A stretch of DNA of 64,000 nt. It comes from Aliivibrio sifiae. Its GTDB lineage: Bacteria > Pseudomonadota > Gammaproteobacteria > Enterobacterales > Vibrionaceae. A program made the position numbers and the translations under genes. The DNA is taken from positions 256,836-320,835 of the forward strand of contig NZ_MSCP01000001.1 in the NCBI RefSeq assembly GCF_002954715.1. Reading direction: 5' to 3'. Below the pieces are notes generated by a model. The model ran no database searches and had not been told where the DNA came from. It worked only from the letters and a program-made list of their open reading frames with translations. Position 1 is the first letter of the stretch; every line of letters begins with the position of its first letter. Below are positions 28,066 through 38,652 of the stretch, one piece after another.

Positions 28066-28640
28066 TTTTATGATCACATTTTAAGGCGCTTATTTATTTT
28101 TATAGATAGGCGCCTTTCTACTTTTGAATAATAGAGCAATTAGTGACCACCTTCTCACTTCTTTATATTCATTTAAAAACAGATCTGACCAGTTTGTCCT
28201 CTTTATTCTTGTTGTATATCGTCACTTTCCCATAGTCATTCGTTTAATTGAACGAACCTTCCTCTTTTTTTAGTTCTATCCTCCTGTTTTCTTTGTGAAA
28301 TTAAAACTGTGAATTTTACATGTTCAATTTTACAAGTTTAATTTGTGTAATTTTATAACGTTATTTTCATTTCATTTTGACTTTTGGGTGTTACATAAAT
28401 GTAAAAGTTAATCTTTGACAATTATCTTTGTAGAGCATTTACTCATAACTCAACTTTCTGTTTTATGTCGACATCTTATTGAAAACTCAAGGCGATATTA
28501 GCCTTTGGTAGGGGTTGTAATTCATTCACTCTTTCGAGAGTGTAATAGATGTAAGCAGAAAGAATGATGAATAGGATGAAACATGAATACTAAATCGTAG
28601 TGTTTTAGTTACAAATGTAATTTTGCCGGAGGCGCAAACT
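28066..28640 (+). promoter_or_regulatory. Long regulatory region upstream of aceBA
   Basis: 575 bases without a convincing gene. A hairpin AAGGCGC (28083-28089) / GCGCCTT (28110-28116) with a weak T-tract may terminate oxyR. Two direct repeats, AATTTTACATGTT (28312-28324) and AATTTTACAAGTT (28326-28338), lie 14 bases apart, with a related AATTTTATAACG at 28349-28360. TTACAT-AA-ATGTAA (28391-28404) is a palindrome just upstream of a promoter-like TTGACA (28415-28420), 17 bases, TTTACT (28438-28443). GGAGG at 28628-28632 is the aceB ribosome-binding site. These are candidate operator and promoter elements; which regulator binds is unknown. Confidence 0.5.
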
Positions 28641-30245
28641 ATGACTGATACCATGACAACCACAAAACAAAAAATATCTATTGTTGGCGCTCAGTTGCCA
28701 CAAGTTGAAGAAGTATTAAGCGCTGGGGCTGTCCGGTTTTTAACTCACGTTGTTAAAAAGTTTGCCCATCGAATTCCTGATCTTTTAGAAACACGTCAAA
28801 TTCGTCAACGCAAAATAGACGCAGGCCAGTTACCTGATTTTTTAACCGAAACTCGCTCCATTCGAGAATCAGAGTGGATGATTCAAGGTATCCCTGAGGA
28901 TCTTCAAGACAGACGAGTAGAGATCACTGGTCCTACTGATAGAAAAATGGTGATTAATGCTTTGAATGCCAATGTAAAAGTATTCATGGCAGATTTTGAA
29001 GATTCATTAGCGCCGTCATGGGAAGCGGTACTTGATGGGCAGATTAATCTTCGAGATGCGATGAATGGCACGATTCAATACACTAATCCTAATACTCAAA
29101 AGGTATATCAATTAAAACAAGATCCTGCGGTACTGATTTGCCGTGTTCGTGGCCTACATCTTCCAGAAAAACATGTGCTCTTCAATGGCGTTGCAATCCC
29201 CGGAGCCTTATTTGATTTTGCTCTTTATTTTTATCACAACTATCAAGCGTCTTTAAAGAAAGGTAGCGGACCTTATTTTTACTTACCAAAATTACAAGCT
29301 TATCAAGAAGCCGCGTGGTGGAGTGACGTATTCAGTTTTGCTGAACGAGAATTTGGTTTGAAACAAGGAACGATCAAAGCGACTGTTCTCATTGAAACTT
29401 TGCCTGCTGTATTTGAGATGGATGAGATCCTATATAGCTTAAAAGAGCATATTGTAGGATTAAATTGTGGCCGCTGGGATTACATCTTTAGCTACATTAA
29501 AACATTAAAAAATCATCCAGATCGCGTATTGCCAGATCGCCAAGTGGTGACGATGGAAAAACCATTCTTAAATTCTTATTCACGTTTATTAATCAAAACA
29601 TGTCACAGAAGAGGGGCATTTGCGATGGGAGGAATGGCCGCCTTTATTCCATCGAAAGATCCAGTAAAAAATGATTGGGTGTTGAATAAAATCCAAACGG
29701 ATAAATCATTAGAAGCGAATAATGGACATGATGGAACTTGGGTTGCTCATCCTGGATTAGCTGACACAGCAAGAGCAGAGTTCGACAAAGTATTAGGTGA
29801 AAGAACAAATCAACTGGATATCACTCGAAATACGGATTCATCAATTACGGCAGAAGAGTTATTAGCACCGTGTGAAGGTGAAAGAACAGAAGAGGGGATG
29901 CGTCATAACATTCGAGTGGCAGTTCAATACATTGAAGCGTGGATCACAGGAAGTGGATGTGTCCCTATTTATGGATTAATGGAAGACGCCGCTACGGCAG
30001 AAATATCACGAACGTCTATTTGGCAATGGATACAACATGGGAAAAAATTAGATAACGGGGAAACGGTCACCGCGGATCTATTTAGAACTATGTTATTAGA
30101 AGAAATGAAAGTAATAGAGGATGAATTGGGAACTGAACGTTTTGATTCAGGCCAATTTACTCAAGCGGCAAAACTGATGGAGCAATTAACCACCAGTGAC
30201 CAACTAACGGACTTTTTAACATTATCTGGCTACGAATACTTATAA
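28641..30245 (+). CDS. aceB: Malate synthase A
   Basis: Condenses glyoxylate with acetyl-CoA to malate, the second step of the glyoxylate shunt. 534 residues from the ATG at 28641 (E. coli 533); the frame is open to a TTG at 28623, but GGAGG eight bases before the ATG settles the start. Visible signatures are [30 protein letters not shown] and [15 protein letters not shown] around the Mg and glyoxylate site. It is followed 14 bases later by aceA; no aceK is present. Confidence 0.98.
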   Translation: MTDTMTTTKQKISIVGAQLPQVEEVLSAGAVRFLTHVVKKFAHRIPDLLETRQIRQRKIDAGQLPDFLTETRSIRESEWMIQGIPEDLQDRRVEITGPTDRKMVINALNANVKVFMADFEDSLAPSWEAVLDGQINLRDAMNGTIQYTNPNTQKVYQLKQDPAVLICRVRGLHLPEKHVLFNGVAIPGALFDFALYFYHNYQASLKKGSGPYFYLPKLQAYQEAAWWSDVFSFAEREFGLKQGTIKATVLIETLPAVFEMDEILYSLKEHIVGLNCGRWDYIFSYIKTLKNHPDRVLPDRQVVTMEKPFLNSYSRLLIKTCHRRGAFAMGGMAAFIPSKDPVKNDWVLNKIQTDKSLEANNGHDGTWVAHPGLADTARAEFDKVLGERTNQLDITRNTDSSITAEELLAPCEGERTEEGMRHNIRVAVQYIEAWITGSGCVPIYGLMEDAATAEISRTSIWQWIQHGKKLDNGETVTADLFRTMLLEEMKVIEDELGTERFDSGQFTQAAKLMEQLTTSDQLTDFLTLSGYEYL

Positions 30246-30259
30246 AAGAGGGAACTATT

Positions 30260-31588
30260 ATGACGACATTTAAACCGCAAACTCGCCAACAACAAATCGA
30301 TGCTCTAGAAAAAGATTGGGCTGAAAACCCACGTTGGGATGGCGTGACTCGTCCATATACCGCTGAGGAAGTAATTAATCTTCGAGGTTCATTTGCACCA
30401 GAAAACACAATAGCTCAAAAAGGCGCAGATAGACTGTGGGAACTAGTGAATGGTTCATCTAAAAAAGGATATGTGAACTGTCTTGGAGCCCTGACTGGTG
30501 GACAAGCAGTCCAACAAGCAAAAGCCGGAATTGAAGCAATATATCTTTCTGGTTGGCAAGTTGCGGCAGATAATAATACCGCATCAACCATGTACCCAGA
30601 TCAATCGTTATACCCTGTAGATTCAGTACCTTCGGTCGTTAAACGTATTAATAATGCCTTTCGTCGTGCGGATCAAATCCAATGGTCAAATGGAACAACA
30701 CCAGAAGAAGGCATTGATTACTTCCTTCCAATTGTTGCCGATGCAGAAGCCGGTTTTGGCGGAGTACTTAACGGTTATGAACTAATGCGCAATATGATTG
30801 AATCTGGAGCAGCAGGGGTTCACTTTGAAGATCAGCTAGCATCAGTGAAAAAATGTGGTCATATGGGAGGGAAAGTATTAGTACCTACTCAAGAAGCGGT
30901 ACAAAAATTGGTTGCGGCTCGATTGGCTGCGGATGTAGCAGGAACAACAACGCTTGTTATCGCAAGAACTGATGCGAATGCTGCTGATTTACTGACATCT
31001 GATTGTGACCCATACGATCAAGAATTTATCGAAGGAGAGCGTTCAGCAGAAGGCTTCTATAAAGTAACAGCAGGTATTGACCAAGCCATATCTCGTGGTC
31101 TCGCTTACTCTCCTTATGCCGATTTAGTGTGGTGTGAAACAGCAACACCTTGTTTGGAAGAAGCCAGAAAATTTGCTGAAGCGATTCATGCTGAGTATCC
31201 CGACCAATTATTAGCATATAACTGCTCTCCATCGTTTAATTGGGAGAAGAATCTGGATTCAGAAACCATTGCTAAGTTCCAACAAGAGTTGGCTGATATG
31301 GGCTATAAATACCAATTCATCACGCTAGCGGGTATTCATAATATGTGGTTTAACATGTTTGAACTCGCACACTCTTATGCGCAAGGCGAAGGCATGCGTC
31401 ATTATGTTGAAATGGTTCAACGTAAAGAATTTGAAGCAGCATCGAAGGGCTATACGTTCGTAGCGCATCAACAAGAAGTGGGGACGGGTTACTTTGATAT
31501 TATGACTAATACGATTCAGGGAGGTAACTCATCTGTTACCGCGTTAACGGGGTCAACGGAAGAAGAGCAATTTAAAACAAACGCGTAG
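30260..31588 (+). CDS. aceA: Isocitrate lyase
   Basis: Splits isocitrate to succinate and glyoxylate, the first glyoxylate-shunt enzyme, cytoplasmic tetramer. 442 residues (E. coli 434) with the catalytic motif [11 protein letters not shown] (about 195), [12 protein letters not shown] and the C-terminal active-site segment. AGAGGGAAC precedes the ATG. With aceB it forms a two-gene operon, ended by a terminator; the kinase/phosphatase aceK of enterobacteria is missing here. Confidence 0.98.
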   Translation: MTTFKPQTRQQQIDALEKDWAENPRWDGVTRPYTAEEVINLRGSFAPENTIAQKGADRLWELVNGSSKKGYVNCLGALTGGQAVQQAKAGIEAIYLSGWQVAADNNTASTMYPDQSLYPVDSVPSVVKRINNAFRRADQIQWSNGTTPEEGIDYFLPIVADAEAGFGGVLNGYELMRNMIESGAAGVHFEDQLASVKKCGHMGGKVLVPTQEAVQKLVAARLAADVAGTTTLVIARTDANAADLLTSDCDPYDQEFIEGERSAEGFYKVTAGIDQAISRGLAYSPYADLVWCETATPCLEEARKFAEAIHAEYPDQLLAYNCSPSFNWEKNLDSETIAKFQQELADMGYKYQFITLAGIHNMWFNMFELAHSYAQGEGMRHYVEMVQRKEFEAASKGYTFVAHQQEVGTGYFDIMTNTIQGGNSSVTALTGSTEEEQFKTNA

Positions 31589-31645
31589 TGACTTTACGTT
31601 AATTCAATAAATTTAAATAATAAGAAACACCACACTATCACGTTT

Positions 31646-31672
31646 AGGGAGAATGGAATCTCCCTTTCTTTT
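31646..31672 (+). terminator. Terminator of aceBA
   Basis: AGGGAGA (31646-31652) pairs with TCTCCCT (31659-31665), loop ATGGAA, followed by a T-rich tract. Confidence 0.85.
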
Positions 31673-31696
31673 TTACTTGTATTACACATTAATAAT

Positions 31697-32140
31697 TTAT
31701 TCGTCCATTTCCATCGGATCCACTTCTTCTTGTAATTCCAATAAGTTAATTGCGATAGTTACAAAATCTGAATCAGTAATAATGCCTACCAACTTCCCAT
31801 GCTCGACAACAGGTAAACATCCTACTTTGTGTTTTTGCATAAATAATGCAGCGGACTTTAATCCACCATGCGGAGAAACACTCATGATGTTTTCATGCAT
31901 TATATTATTGAGCGGGATATCCAAAGCTGATAATTCTTCAAGAGTTGGCTTTTCTAAGCATGACGTCTGAGCGGATAATAAATCACGCTGTGTTACCAAT
32001 CCAATCAGTGCGTGTTCAGTATCTACAATAGGAATATGTCTAATACCGTGCTCGTCCATTAATGCTTTGGCATCTTCTAATGAATGTGAACGAAGCAGGG
32101 TATGAGGATGAGTTGTCATCATATCATTAACGGTAAACAT
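31697..32140 (-). CDS. CBS-domain protein
   Basis: A 147-residue protein made of two CBS domains (about 1-60 and 75-135): MMTTHPHTLLRSHSLEDAKALM, then IRHIPIVD, then IMHENIMSVSPHGGLKSAALFM and GCLPVVEHGKLVGIITDSDF. CBS pairs bind adenine nucleotides and act as energy sensors, but the target of this stand-alone protein is unknown. The C-terminus is acidic (EEVDPMEMDE). It converges on aceA and is divergent from queA. Confidence 0.9.
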   Translation of the reverse strand: MFTVNDMMTTHPHTLLRSHSLEDAKALMDEHGIRHIPIVDTEHALIGLVTQRDLLSAQTSCLEKPTLEELSALDIPLNNIMHENIMSVSPHGGLKSAALFMQKHKVGCLPVVEHGKLVGIITDSDFVTIAINLLELQEEVDPMEMDE

Positions 32141-32383
32141 AGCGTGCTCCTGCTATTTGAATGTCCTAAATTAAATATAGAATGAGAATGAATAAAAAAG
32201 TGCGAACTAGCTAGCGGTTTGAAGAGATAAAAATATTGATGATACTTTCTCTGTTTAAAGTCAAATTCATTAATTAAAATACTAATTTTTTCAAAATTTG
32301 AGAGGTATATTGCTTCATCTCTTGCTATTGCTCTGGGCGTGAATATACTACTCTGTCTGCCATTTTTGATGAAGAAGTAAACC

Positions 32384-33436
32384 ATGCAAGTATCCGATTT
32401 CCACTTTGAATTACCCGATGAACTTATTGCTCGTTATCCTCAACCTGAGCGTACGGCAAGTCGCCTATTACAATTAAACGGTAATAGCGGTGAATTAGTT
32501 GATGGTCAGTTTACTGATGTGCTGGATTTAGTGCAGAGTGGTGATCTTGTTGTTTTCAATAATACTCGTGTTATTCCTGCGCGTATGTTCGGTGTAAAAG
32601 CCTCTGGCGGGAAACTAGAAGTATTAGTAGAACGTGTACTTGATGAGCATTCTGTGTTGGCTCATGTTCGTTGTTCTAAATCACCAAAACCAGGGAATCA
32701 GCTGTGGTTAGGTGAGAATCAAGAATATGAAGCAGAGATGGTTGCCCGTCACGATACCTTATTTGAGATTCGCTTCTCTTCTGAAAAGAAAGTATTAGAT
32801 ATCTTGGATGAAATTGGTCATATGCCATTACCGCCTTATATCGATCGTCCTGATGAAGATGCAGATAAAGAGCGTTATCAAACGGTTTATAATGAAAAGC
32901 CGGGCGCTGTTGCTGCTCCAACCGCTGGTTTACACTTTGATACAGACATTTTAGAAAAGATGAAAGCAAAAGGAGTAGAATTTGCTTACGTTACTCTTCA
33001 TGTCGGTGCGGGTACATTCCAACCGGTTCGTGTTGATAATATCTTAGAACATCACATGCATTCTGAATACGCTGAAGTCTCTCAAGAAGTGGTTGATGCT
33101 GTTAATGCAGCTAAGGCGCGTGGTGGTCGTGTAATCTCTGTAGGGACAACCTCTGTGCGTTCTTTAGAAAGTGCAGCGCAACATGCTTTAAAGCAAGGGA
33201 CTGAGTTAGCGCCGTTTTTTGATGATACTGAAATATTTATCTACCCAGGGTATGAGTTCCAAGTTGTTGACGCATTGGTGACAAACTTTCACTTGCCAGA
33301 GTCTACACTTATCATGCTTGTAAGTGCTTTTGCTGGTTATGAAAATACGATGAAAGCGTATGAGCAAGCGGTGAATAATCAATACCGTTTCTTTAGTTAC
33401 GGTGATGCGATGTTTATTACAAAAAAAACAGCGTAA
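32384..33436 (+). CDS. queA: S-adenosylmethionine:tRNA ribosyltransferase-isomerase QueA
   Basis: Transfers the ribosyl part of AdoMet to preQ1 at position 34 of tRNA to make epoxyqueuosine. 350 residues (E. coli 356), with [25 protein letters not shown] at the start (given in parts: [15 protein letters not shown], then RTASRLL), [26 protein letters not shown] and [12 protein letters not shown]. It lies upstream of tgt in the usual queuosine order, with a 197-base spacer that shows nothing recognisable beyond AT-rich promoter-like DNA. Confidence 0.98.
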   Translation: MQVSDFHFELPDELIARYPQPERTASRLLQLNGNSGELVDGQFTDVLDLVQSGDLVVFNNTRVIPARMFGVKASGGKLEVLVERVLDEHSVLAHVRCSKSPKPGNQLWLGENQEYEAEMVARHDTLFEIRFSSEKKVLDILDEIGHMPLPPYIDRPDEDADKERYQTVYNEKPGAVAAPTAGLHFDTDILEKMKAKGVEFAYVTLHVGAGTFQPVRVDNILEHHMHSEYAEVSQEVVDAVNAAKARGGRVISVGTTSVRSLESAAQHALKQGTELAPFFDDTEIFIYPGYEFQVVDALVTNFHLPESTLIMLVSAFAGYENTMKAYEQAVNNQYRFFSYGDAMFITKKTA

Positions 33437-33597
33437 TAAAAGTAAACTAACGCACTATATAAATTCAAATTTCACTCACGGAACCAGTGAAATAGGAAAA
33501 CTGGATGTTTTCAACTAGGTTAACGGTAAAGTAAATAAAAGAGATTGTTAATCTAGCGGTGCATCATTAAACCTATTAGTGAATGCAAATTAAATAA

Positions 33598-34761
<1,164 letters not shown>

Positions 34762-34853
34762 AAACAGAGTTATCACCCATATATCTAAAGGGATATGTGT
34801 ATGGTCACATTTTAGAAACTGGAAATTAAAACTAGATACGAGGACGTTATTAA

Positions 34854-35186
34854 ATGAATTTTTTCTCTCAGGCTCATGCAGCTGGTGAAGCAGGGGCACA
34901 AGGCGGTGGTATGCAAATGTTTATCATGCTTGGTATGTTTGCAGTTATCTTCTACTTTATGATTTATCGCCCACAAGCGAAACGTCAAAAAGAGCACAAA
35001 AACCTAATGTCTTCTATGGGCAAAGGTGATGAAGTCCTTACAGCAGGTGGCTTAGTGGGTAAAATCACAAAAGCTTCTGAAGAGAATGATTACATCGTAA
35101 TTGAGCTTAACGCGAATAACGAAGTAACTATCAAGAAAGATTTTGTTTCAGCTGTTCTGCCAAAGGGCACACTGAAATCACTATAA
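34854..35186 (+). CDS. yajC: Preprotein translocase accessory protein YajC
   Basis: Small inner-membrane protein of the SecDF-YajC complex. 110 residues, one transmembrane helix (about 20-39, MFIMLGMFAVIFYFMIYRP) followed by a basic stretch and a small cytoplasmic domain (GDEVLTAGGLVGKIT). It lies 92 bases after tgt and 54 bases before secD, separated from secD by a strong hairpin. Confidence 0.97.
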   Translation: MNFFSQAHAAGEAGAQGGGMQMFIMLGMFAVIFYFMIYRPQAKRQKEHKNLMSSMGKGDEVLTAGGLVGKITKASEENDYIVIELNANNEVTIKKDFVSAVLPKGTLKSL

Positions 35187-35193
35187 AAACTTG

Positions 35194-35224
35194 TACCCTC
35201 TAACTTCGGTTAGGGGGTATTTTT
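35194..35224 (+). terminator. UUCG-loop terminator or attenuator between yajC and secD
   Basis: TACCCTCTAAC (35194-35204) pairs with GTTAGGGGGTA (35209-35219), 11 pairs with one G-U, capped by the very stable TTCG tetraloop and followed by five T. It lies inside the yajC-secD gap. Partial termination would give more YajC than SecDF. Confidence 0.85.
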
Positions 35225-35240
35225 CGTTAAGGACATCGCT

Positions 35241-37097
35241 GTGCTAAACCGTTTCCCTTTATGGAAGTATTTGATGGTAATCTCTGTATTACTTATCTCC
35301 GCTTTGTATGCACTTCCAAACCTTTATGGTGAAGATCCAGCCGTTCAAATCACGGGTAGTCGTGGTACAGAGGTTCAGACCTCTACGCTGGATGTTGTCG
35401 CTGAAAATTTAAAAAACAATGACATTGCTTATAAGTCTATTGCATTCGAAAATGGCAGTGTACTTGTTCGCTTTAATGATACTGATTCTCAAATCAGTGC
35501 TCGAGATATTATCAATCAATCACTAGGTAAAGATTACGTAGTGGCGCTAAACCTTGCAGCATTAACTCCTGATTGGCTAACTTCTATTGGTGCTGCTCCG
35601 ATGAAGTTAGGTCTTGATTTACGTGGTGGAGTTCACTTCTTAATGGAAGTGGATATGGATGCCGCAATGAGTAAACTTATTGGACAACAAGAAGAATCCT
35701 TCCGTACTGACTTACGTGAAGCAAAAATTCGTTATCGTGCAATTCGTGAATCAGGTAAAGACGCTGTTGAAGTCGTTTTACGTAACGAAGAGCAATTAGC
35801 TGAAGCAAAAAAATTATTGTCTGATGCTCATCGTGATATGACTTTTGTCGATTCAGAATCTAATGGCCAATTTAAACTTGTTGCGAAGTTTACAGATCAA
35901 CGCTTACAAGAAATCCGTAATTATGCTGTTGAGCAAAACATTACCATTATCCGTAACCGTGTTAATGAACTTGGTGTGGCTGAGCCTTTAGTTCAACGTC
36001 AAGGTGCTAGTCGTATTGTTGTTGAGTTGCCAGGTGTTCAAGATACCGCTCGTGCAAAAGAAATTTTAGGTGCGACCGCGACGCTTGAGTTCCGTGAAGT
36101 CGATGATAAAGCAGATTTAGCCGCGGCAGCTAGTGGTCGTGCGCCAGCAGGCAGTGAGATCAAAGAAGATCGTAATGGTCGTCCTGTTGTTCTGAAAAAA
36201 CGTATTATTCTTGGCGGTGCAAGTATTACTGATGCAAGCTCAAGTGCTGATGAGTACGGTCGTCCACAAGTTAACATTTCACTGGATAGTGAAGGTGGTA
36301 GCAAGATGACGGCATTCTCTCGTAAAAATATCGGCAAGCTAATGGCTACGGTATTTACTGAATATAAAGACAGTGGTCGTCGAACCCCAGAAGGTCGCGT
36401 TATTCTTGCTAAGACAGAAGAAGTGATTAACCAAGCTACTATTCAATCAGCTCTTGGCCGTAGTTTCCGAATTACGGGTATCGATTCTCAGGCTGAAGCT
36501 CATAACCTTGCGTTACTACTTCGTGCTGGTGCTCTAATTGCACCTATCTCGATTGTTGAAGAGCGTACGATTGGTCCATCTATGGGTCAGCAGAACATCG
36601 ACATGGGTATTCAAGCATGTATCTGGGGTATGGTAGCAGTAATGCTATTCACTCTTGTTTATTACCGTGGTTTTGGTTTAGTCGCTAACTTGGCTCTTGC
36701 TGCTAACTTGGTATTAATTATTGGTGTTATGTCGATGATTCCAGGTGCGACAATGACCTTACCTGGTATTGCCGGAATCGTATTAACCGTAGGTATGGCG
36801 GTGGATGCAAACGTACTTATCTTTGAGCGGATCCGTGAAGAGTTAAGAGACGGACGTAATCCACAACAAGCGATTCACCAAGGTTATGCTAATGCATTTA
36901 GTACGATTGCGGATGCAAACATTACAACATTAATTACAGCAATTATTCTTTTTGCTGTAGGTACTGGTGCAATCAAAGGCTTTGCGGTAACGCTGTCTAT
37001 TGGTATTTTGACTTCAATGTTTACGGCGATTGTCGGTACTCGTTGTGTTATTAACTTAGTTTACGGCGGCAAGCGCGTAGACAAACTGTCGATCTAA
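35241..37097 (+). CDS. secD: Protein translocase subunit SecD
   Basis: Inner-membrane RND-like protein that uses the proton gradient to help late steps of Sec export. 618 residues (E. coli 615): transmembrane helix 1 (about 9-28), a large periplasmic part with P1 ([16 protein letters not shown]) and the second conserved stretch [23 protein letters not shown] (given as parts ELPGVQD and ATATLEF), and five C-terminal helices with [24 protein letters not shown] (central motif [11 protein letters not shown]). The start is GTG at 35241. It is followed 13 bases later by secF. Confidence 0.98.
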   Translation: MLNRFPLWKYLMVISVLLISALYALPNLYGEDPAVQITGSRGTEVQTSTLDVVAENLKNNDIAYKSIAFENGSVLVRFNDTDSQISARDIINQSLGKDYVVALNLAALTPDWLTSIGAAPMKLGLDLRGGVHFLMEVDMDAAMSKLIGQQEESFRTDLREAKIRYRAIRESGKDAVEVVLRNEEQLAEAKKLLSDAHRDMTFVDSESNGQFKLVAKFTDQRLQEIRNYAVEQNITIIRNRVNELGVAEPLVQRQGASRIVVELPGVQDTARAKEILGATATLEFREVDDKADLAAAASGRAPAGSEIKEDRNGRPVVLKKRIILGGASITDASSSADEYGRPQVNISLDSEGGSKMTAFSRKNIGKLMATVFTEYKDSGRRTPEGRVILAKTEEVINQATIQSALGRSFRITGIDSQAEAHNLALLLRAGALIAPISIVEERTIGPSMGQQNIDMGIQACIWGMVAVMLFTLVYYRGFGLVANLALAANLVLIIGVMSMIPGATMTLPGIAGIVLTVGMAVDANVLIFERIREELRDGRNPQQAIHQGYANAFSTIADANITTLITAIILFAVGTGAIKGFAVTLSIGILTSMFTAIVGTRCVINLVYGGKRVDKLSI

Positions 37098-37110
37098 GGG
37101 AATATTTGTC

Positions 37111-38061
37111 ATGTTTCAAATAATGAAAGCAGAGAAAACCATCGACTTTATGCGTTGGTCTAAGCCTGCCTTTTTCTTCTCTATGCTGATGATTGTAGCT
37201 TCAATTGCTACGCTATCAACAAAGTGGTTGAACTGGGGCCTAGATTTTACTGGTGGTACATTAATTGAAGTTGGTTTTGAACAGCCTGCTCAATTAACAG
37301 ATATTCGTGGCGCACTAGAAGCAAAAGGTTTTGGTGATGCAACGGTACAAAACTTTGGTACTGCACGTGATGTTATTGTTCGTCTTCAGCCGCGTGAAAA
37401 TGTGAAAGGGGAAGAATTAGGTAACCAAATTATCAGTGCTATTAAAGAAGGTACTGGTGATCAAGTTGAGATGCGTCGTATTGAGTTTGTTGGTCCAAAT
37501 GTGGGTGACGAACTAACTGAAGCCGGTGGTTTAGCTATCCTTGTTTCTTTACTATGTATCTTGGCTTACGTATCGATTCGTTTCCAATGGCGTTTAGCAG
37601 CAGGTGCGGTATTAGCACTGGCTCACGATATTATTATTACACTGGGTATTTTTTCATTCCTTCAAATAGAAGTAGATTTGACGATTATCGCGGCACTATT
37701 AACGGTAGTGGGTTATTCCTTGAATGATACCATCGTTGTATTTGACCGGATCCGTGAAAATTTCTTGAAAATGCGTAAGGGTGAGCCTGAAGATATTATG
37801 AATGATTCAATTACTCAAACATTAAGCCGTACGTTGATTACTTCAGCTACGACTCTGTTTGTTGTAATTGCATTGTTTACTCAAGGTGGAGCAATGATCC
37901 ACGGTTTTGCTCTTGCATTGCTATTGGGTATTACTGTTGGTACGTATTCTTCTATCTATGTTGCTTCTGCATTAGCTCTAAGATTAGGTATTACGCGTGA
38001 ACACTTAATGCCAACACCTGTAGATAAAGAAGGTGAAGAAGAATTTGAGCAGATGCCTTAA
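37111..38061 (+). CDS. secF: Protein translocase subunit SecF
   Basis: Partner of SecD. 316 residues (E. coli 323) with transmembrane helix 1 (about 18-36), the LDFTGGTLIEV motif of the periplasmic loop, and five C-terminal helices with VVGYSLNDTIVVFDRIREN. It ends with an acidic tail, EGEEEFEQMP. The last gene of the secDF unit; a bidirectional terminator follows. Confidence 0.98.
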   Translation: MFQIMKAEKTIDFMRWSKPAFFFSMLMIVASIATLSTKWLNWGLDFTGGTLIEVGFEQPAQLTDIRGALEAKGFGDATVQNFGTARDVIVRLQPRENVKGEELGNQIISAIKEGTGDQVEMRRIEFVGPNVGDELTEAGGLAILVSLLCILAYVSIRFQWRLAAGAVLALAHDIIITLGIFSFLQIEVDLTIIAALLTVVGYSLNDTIVVFDRIRENFLKMRKGEPEDIMNDSITQTLSRTLITSATTLFVVIALFTQGGAMIHGFALALLLGITVGTYSSIYVASALALRLGITREHLMPTPVDKEGEEEFEQMP

Positions 38062-38087
38062 CCGGTAATTTACATATTCTACTTATA

Positions 38088-38115
38088 AAAAATGGACCTT
38101 AATTGGTCCATTTTT
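38088..38115. terminator. Bidirectional terminator between secF and yaeH
   Basis: AAAAATGGACC (38088-38098) pairs perfectly with GGTCCATTTTT (38105-38115), 6-base loop. It lies between converging genes. Confidence 0.92.
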
Positions 38116-38149
38116 ATTTCTGTTGTTAGTTAATCTAGTAATTCGGATA

Positions 38150-38530
38150 TTATAATTTATCTAAATCTCGTTCGATTTCTTCAATTTTACTTGCGACGAC
38201 TTTTTCTAAATGGCGAAGATCTTTAAGGATTTTCTTTTTCACATCTGCTGGTGTTTCTTTTTCTGGGCGCGTAATTTTATTTAGCTCATCAATGATTAGC
38301 GTGAGGTTACGATTAATCTCGGTAGTTTCTTTATAGCGATGGCTACCACTATCAACTAAGACATTTTTTACTTGGCGTGGGTACTTAAATTTTACGCTTT
38401 TAGCGAATAACTCCCCTTTTTGCTTACCAAAGTAAATTTTTAGTACGTCTTTATGTGCTTCTTGACGTAAAGAGTAACGTTCGATCTTTTCAGGTTCTGA
38501 AATTCCAAGGCTAACTAGGTGTGGGTACAT
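38150..38530 (-). CDS. yaeH: UPF0325 family protein (YaeH)
   Basis: A 126-residue cytoplasmic protein of unknown function, very similar to E. coli YaeH (128): [50 protein letters not shown] and the C-terminal helix with [19 protein letters not shown]. It carries many Lys and Glu residues. In E. coli yaeH also lies near glnD and map, so the neighbourhood is conserved. Confidence 0.92.
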   Translation of the reverse strand: MYPHLVSLGISEPEKIERYSLRQEAHKDVLKIYFGKQKGELFAKSVKFKYPRQVKNVLVDSGSHRYKETTEINRNLTLIIDELNKITRPEKETPADVKKKILKDLRHLEKVVASKIEEIERDLDKL

Positions 38531-38652
38531 GGTTTACTCCATTGTTATTATCTTGTTACTTCAATCTTCATCTAAGATAAAGAATATGACAAACAGCGTT
38601 AAACAAACTTGTGGGATAGATCCGTTAAGTTTAAATGGCACTGCTTGAAATC

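Noticed and set aside
28081-28340. CRP-like half sites (TGTGA) upstream of aceB
   Set aside because: Only half sites; no TGTGA-6-TCACA palindrome was found.
31653-31970. Plus-strand ORF of 105 codons
   Set aside because: Antisense to the CBS-domain gene and overlapping the aceA terminator.
32676-32969. Minus-strand ORFs inside queA (and similarly 33995-34354 inside tgt)
   Set aside because: His/Gln-rich shadows of strongly coding plus-strand genes.
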